21,965 bases of DNA from contig BFEA01000271.1 of NCBI GenBank assembly GCA_003427395.1, positions 763,258-785,222 of the forward strand, written 5' to 3'. Source of the DNA: Chara braunii. Lineage: Eukaryota; Streptophyta; Charophyceae; Charales; Characeae. The stretch's first letter is position 1; every line of letters starts with the position of its first letter. The position numbers and the translations under genes are program-made. Under the pieces are notes generated by a model that made no database searches, was not told the origin of the DNA, and was given only the letters and a program-made list of their open reading frames with translations. Shown here piece after piece: positions 17,960-21,965 of this stretch.

Positions 17960-18130
17960 AAGAGGGTATAGGGGGGCGGGGGAGGGGGGTATGGAGGTAT
18001 TGTGAAAGTCGGGTATGTCCGTCTTGGGGGGGACGGTTTGGGGGTGTCGAGTGGGCGGGGGGGTGGGGGTTTTGGTGGGGGGTGTCGGCGGTTGTGGAGT
18101 CCCAGTTTTTTTTTTGTTTTTTTTTTTTGA
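17960..18130. other. strongly G-rich tract with potential G-quadruplexes
   Basis: Multiple G-runs of 4-7 on the + strand (GGGGGGCGGGGGAGGGGGG near 17971, GGGCGGGGGGGTGGGGG near 18054, GGTGGGGGG near 18075), followed by T-runs. It would satisfy simple G4 motif rules several times. The proline-rich frame on the opposite strand is an artefact. Confidence 0.6.
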
Positions 18131-18224
18131 GTTCCATCGACACCTGACATGTAGATCTCGGCCACCCTATCAGTCAAGGAGCGTCATTGGCAATCGTCGA
18201 GGTATCCAACACTGCTTAGAACGT

Positions 18225-18320
18225 AGAAGCAGCAACAGTAATGGTTGTGGCAGTGAATGCCATAGTTGTTGCACCTACTACTAAAGTTGCTGCTGCAACT
18301 GAACCTGTAGCTGCTATAAA
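18225..18320. repeat. degenerate GTTGCA-type hexamer repeat, second copy
   Basis: GTTGTTGCACC, AAAGTTGCTGCTGCAACTG and GTAGCTGCTAT words resemble the tract at 12105-12290. It directly abuts a dispersed-repeat copy. Confidence 0.45.
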
Positions 18321-18500
18321 AAATCGAAAAAATCTGCAAAAAAACTATGTTATGCAGAAAAAGAAATTGAACAACTTTTGCCTCAGAGTCACATCCAAAT
18401 TCTTTACCAAAAATAAAAGATAAAAATAAAGTTAAAAAATTATTTTCTTTATTTATTTATTTATATTTTTTTTGGGCCCGGCGGGGCAAGTGCAAGGAAC
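18318..18500 (+). repeat. dispersed repeat family, copy D
   Basis: AAAAACTATGTTATGCAG, GAACAACTTTTGCCTCAG and AGTCACATCC, then A/T-rich sequence and a GGGCCCGGCGGGGCAAGTG right end. The core is close to the copy at 19796. The left terminus is missing or replaced by the hexamer repeat. Confidence 0.65.
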
Positions 18501-18632
18501 ATGAAAGATCGACAAAGCATGGAACTCACAACTGACAAAACACGCTGCAGATCATGTAGTCACAGTGAGAGCAGATAGCGCTGAACACCAAGAATCATCC
18601 CAAAGAGAGTCAAACACCAGAGTAGCAAGTCA

Positions 18633-18812
18633 ATGTCCTATGCCCAATTGGGCTACACCAACAGCATCACCAATGTCGATATCTCACATGAACAGAGTCT
18701 GGTGCTCCTACCAACACCTATCACTAGCCTACTCTATAGCTTGAAGCAACTTGAAGACTTGACCACCAACAGCGATAACGTCAACACCGGATGCAGACTT
18801 CTTCGCCACCAG
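18633..18812 (+). CDS. possible exon, unknown product
   Basis: Open frame beginning MSYAQLGYTNSITNVDISHE and reading on to NVNTGCRLLRHQ, where CAG|GTAAGC (18813) is a good donor. The frame is open further 5' (to about 18582), so an upstream start or acceptor is possible. Composition is protein-like, but I recognise no family. It lies immediately 3' of a repeat and could be a transposon fragment. Confidence 0.25.
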
Positions 18813-18944
18813 GTAAGCTGCTTCTCTCTCTCTCTTCCCTGACTACCCACTTCTCACGTCCTCTCACCCGAAGACCACCTCGCCACACTTCCGCGACACT
18901 GCACCAGACAACCTGGCTATGGCTGTCTGCGCCACCTGCGCCCT

Positions 18945-19025
18945 GCGCCTTACTGCGCCCAGCGCCCTGCGCCCTGCGCCTTACTGCGCCCAGCGCCCTG
19001 CGCCCTGCACTAGCGCCCAGCGCCA
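18945..19025. repeat. ~31-bp minisatellite (about 2.5 copies)
   Basis: GCGCCTTACTGCGCCCAGCG followed by CCCTGCGCCCT starts at 18945 and again at 18976. A third, partly deleted copy starts near 19007. It creates alanine/proline-rich frames. Confidence 0.8.
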
Positions 19026-19207
19026 GTTATGGCCTTCCGCGTTGCCAGCCAGCGCTGCTCTACGCTTCACCTCACGCTGCAGCAACGTTGCCTCGTTGCT
19101 CAAAGTGAGCCAAGATCCTTTGCTCCTTGCTGCCCCTGCCTATATCCAGTTGCAAACGTGAGCACTCCTCCCTGGCCGTGTGTCTGGGCCCCCAGATCTG
19201 CGCCCAG

Positions 19208-19280
19208 ACCCAATGCAGATCGGGGCCCAGGCCCAATGCAGATCGGGGACCAGGCCCAAGGCAAATCGGGGCCCGGGCCA
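19208..19280. repeat. 23-bp minisatellite (three copies)
   Basis: CAATGCAGATCGGGGCCCAG-type units start at 19211, 19234 and 19257; the third has GGCAAATCGG in place of GCAGATCGG. Confidence 0.85.
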
Positions 19281-19790
19281 GGCAGTTGTGCCTCTTTCTT
19301 CGAGGCCCCTGTCCAGATTCAAATCGTGACCCGGTTTCCCATTGGCATTTTCAGCCCATGCTTCGCTGTGCATTATTGGCCTCACACTTACATGCCCAGG
19401 GCCTAACTATCATTCGAGGCCCTAGACCTCAAACAGTTGCTGCGTCTTAGCACTTGTGCGTGCCCCAACCAACTAGCGTGGATAAACTGTATGACGCTGC
19501 TTTTGTGAAATGGGGTCTGCAGGGCCTCTTGTCGATATACAGGCCCGCCTTCACTTAGGCTGGCACGAGGCTTGCTGGGGGCCTATGCCCAGTACATGTG
19601 GATGTTGGTTAGGCCCCATGAGGGCTCATTCCTCACACAAGTGGTTCCGGGGCACTCTGGTAACCTAAAATTTTATTTATTTTTTCCCCCACCTTTTTTA
19701 TTTGATTTCATATTTGTTTTATTCTTTTAATTCCCCTCTGTTTTTTATTTTAATTTTCCACATCCATCCTTAATGTTTTACCTTTTTTTT
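19281..19790. other. unassigned; one stray repeat end
   Basis: GGCACTCTGGTAACCTAAAA at about 19650 followed by TTTATTTATTTTTT copies the right terminus of the element at 19796-20040, suggesting a truncated family member. No gene recognised. Confidence 0.45.
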
Positions 19791-19795
19791 TTCAG

Positions 19796-20040
19796 AATTT
19801 TTCTAGGCTACCAGCCGGACCGCCCAGGTCCTGGGTAATTTGCCCGTGCAGCCCGTGCAAAAACTATGTTACGCAGAAAAACAAACTGAACAACTTTTGC
19901 CTCAGGGTCCAATCGAAATTTTTCAACAATTTTAAAATAAAAAATAAAATGTAAAAATATATATATATATTTTTTTTTAATTGTTTTTGGCACGGTTGGG
20001 CAAGTGACCCCCGGCCACTCTGGTAGCCTAGGAATTTTTG
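19796..20040 (+). repeat. dispersed repeat family, copy E, with terminal inverted repeats
   Basis: The left end AATTTTTCTAGGCTACCAG..GGGTAATTTGCCCGTGC is the approximate inverse complement of the right end GGCACGGTTGGGCAAGTGAC..CTGGTAGCCTAGGAATTTTT. There is a 12-bp perfect core (CTAGGCTACCAG) and about 50 bp of imperfect pairing. The interior (AAAAACTATGTTACGCAG, CTTTTGCCTCAGGGTC) matches the copy at 18318. This suggests the family is a MITE-like foldback element. Confidence 0.6.
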
Positions 20041-20143
20041 TATTTATTTTTTTTTTTTTTTTTTTTACTACACATCGGGATCTGTTCTCGAAATAACTTT
20101 GAATTTGCTCCAATGCCGAATAAAAAAAGAAAAACCAAGCATG

Positions 20144-21965
20144 GGTACCGAAACACCGAAAGCGCATCGGGATATAATAATGTATGAGTAGAAAATACAC
20201 TAACTAAAACACTAAAATCCCGAAGTGTGTTTTCGATACAGAAACACCGAAAGCGCATCGGGATATAATAATGTATGAGTAGAAAATACACCAAGTAAAA
20301 CACCGAAATCCCGAAGTGCGTTTTCGGTACCGAAGNTAATAATGTATGAGTAGAAAATACACCAAGTAAAACACCGAAATCCCGAAGTGCGTTTTCGGTA
20401 CCGAAGCACCGAAAGCGCATCGGGATATAATGATCAAGATGTAGAAAATAGACTAAGTCAAACACCGAAATCCCGAAATGCGTTTTCGATACCGAAACAC
20501 CGAAAGCGCATCAGGATATAATAATATATGAGTAGAAAATACACTAAGTAAAACATCGAAATCTCGAAGTGCGTTTTCGGTACCGAAGCAGCGAAAGCGC
20601 ATCGGGATATAATGATCAAGATGTAGAAAATAGACTAAGTCAAACACCGAAATCTCGAAAGTGCGTTTTCGGTACCGAAACATCGAAAGCGCATCGGTAT
20701 ATAATAATTTATGAGTATAAAATACACTAAGTAAAACACCGAAATCCCGAAGTCCGTTTTCGGTACTGAAACACCGAAAGCGCATCAGGATATAATGATC
20801 AAGATGTTGAAAATAGACTAAGTCAAACACCGAAATCCCGAAAGTGCGTTTTCAGTACCGAAACAACGAAAGCGCATCGGGATATAATAATGTATGAGTA
20901 GAAAATATACTAAGTCAAACACCGAAATCCAGAAGTGTGTTTTCGATACCGAAACACCGAAAGAGCATCAGGATATAATAATGTATGAGTAGAAAATACA
21001 CCAAGTAAAACACCGAGATTCCGAAGTGCGTTTTTGGTACCGAAGCACCGAAAGCGCATCGGGATATAATAATCAAGATGTAGAAAATAAACCAAGTAAA
21101 ACAGCGAAATCTCGAAGTGCGTTTTCGGTACCGAAATACCGAAAGCGCATCGGGATATAATAATGTATGAGTAGAAAATACACTAAGTAAAACACCTAAA
21201 TCCCGAAGTGCGTTTTCGGTACCGAAGCACCAAAAGCGCATCGGGATATAATGATCAAGATGTTGAAAATAGACTAAGTCAAACACTGAAATCCCAAAGT
21301 GCGTTTTCGATACCGAAACACTGAAAGCGCATCGTGATGTAATAATGTATGAGTAGAAAATACACTAAGTAAAACACCGAAATCCCAAAGTGCGTTTTCG
21401 ATACCGAAACACCGAAAGCGCATCGGGATACAATGATCAAGATGTAGAAAATAGACGAAGTCAAACACCGAAATCCCGAAGTCCGTTTTTGGTACCGAAA
21501 CACCGAAAGTGCATGGGGATAAAATAATATATGAGTAGAAAATACACTAAGTAAAACACCGAAATCACGAAGTCCGTTTTCGGTACCGAAACACCGAAAG
21601 CTCATCGGGATATAACAATATATGAGTAGAAAATACCCTAAGTAGAACACCGAAATCCCGAAGTGCGTTTTCGGTACCGAAGCACCAAAAGTGCATCGGG
21701 ATATAATGATCAAGATGTAGAAAATAAACTAAACCAAACACCAAAATCTCGAAGTGTGTTTTCGGTACCGAAACACCGAAAGCGAATCGGGATATAATAA
21801 TGTATGAGTAGAAAATACACTTAAGTAAAACACCGAAATCCCGAAGTGCGTTTTCGATACCGGAACACCAAAAGCGCATCGGGATATAATAATGTATGAG
21901 TAGAAAATACACTAAGTAAAACACCGAAATCCCAAAGTGCGTTTTCGGTACCGAAACACCGAGAA
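20144..21965 (-). repeat. satellite array 2 (91-bp monomers, inverted relative to array 1)
   Basis: About 21 palindromic cores (TTTTCGGTACCGAA and variants) from 20144 to 21947, spaced 91 bp with rare 92s. Monomers come in two types: one with AATGTATGAGTAGAAAATAC and one with GATCAAGATGTAGAAAATAG. They often alternate, giving a 182-bp dimer. The reverse complement matches the 92-bp member of array 1 (..GGGATTTCGGTGTTT.ACTTAGT..ATTTTCTA..TATCCCGA), so the two arrays are homologous and face each other. The array runs off the window on the right. Minus-strand frames (FGTENALRDFGVLL-like) are artefacts of a stop-poor satellite. Confidence 0.95.
20336..20336. other. ambiguous base (N) with shortened satellite unit
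   Basis: A single N lies between satellite cores that are 71 bp apart rather than 91. The bases after the N resume mid-monomer, so about 20 bp are missing; this is probably an assembly join rather than a natural deletion. Confidence 0.8.

Noticed and set aside
19270-19345. GATTCAAATC near 19316 as a tRNA T-arm or Pol III B box
   Set aside because: No matching acceptor, D or anticodon arms nearby.
20028-21924. Minus-strand open frames of 119-145 codons in array 2
   Set aside because: Same satellite artefact; 91-bp monomers read in rotating frames.

Overview
The window is eukaryotic nuclear DNA dominated by repeats. It holds no bacterial gene, operon or CRISPR array. Evidence for a green-plant-lineage host includes three U6 snRNA-derived copies whose 3' half is the plant type (AAATCGAGAAATGGTCC), nuclear-type large-subunit rRNA fragments, and GT..AG introns with pyrimidine-rich acceptors. 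The mix of long dinucleotide microsatellites, TE-filled introns and scattered exons would suit a streptophyte alga such as a Chara-like species, but that is inference. Most long open frames here are by-products of satellite, (TC)n/(GA)n or GAGG-rich repeats.

Layout. 1-87 is a (TC)n microsatellite. About 885-1850 is a degenerate LSU rRNA copy. 2000-2630 holds four diverged copies of a ~180-bp unit with a conserved hairpin. 3880-5945 is satellite array 1, built on a KpnI-site palindrome with a 311-bp higher-order period, and is interrupted by a 542-bp retroposon-like insertion (5951-6492). 6550-10380 is mostly unassigned, with microsatellites. 10390-11200 holds a dispersed repeat and a CCGGAC-rich element. 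11400-11935 carries the U6-derived copies inside GAGG-rich duplications.

The one recognisable protein gene is a PrimPol-like primase-polymerase on the + strand. Three C-terminal exons (12566-12740, 13277-13384, 14825-14890) encode the SPFPELDRFV segment and a complete C-x6-H / C-x4-C zinc-binding module. Its second intron is packed with repeats, including a 711-bp hAT-like element with an 8-bp target duplication. The N-terminal catalytic exons were not found; they may lie upstream, possibly outside the window.

Downstream, 15.6-17.4 kb has short coding-like stretches with changing frames (further exons or a decayed gene). 17.9-18.1 kb is strongly G-rich, 18.2-20.04 kb has more dispersed repeats and minisatellites, and 20144-21965 is satellite array 2: the same satellite family in opposite orientation, organised as 91-bp monomers of two alternating types.
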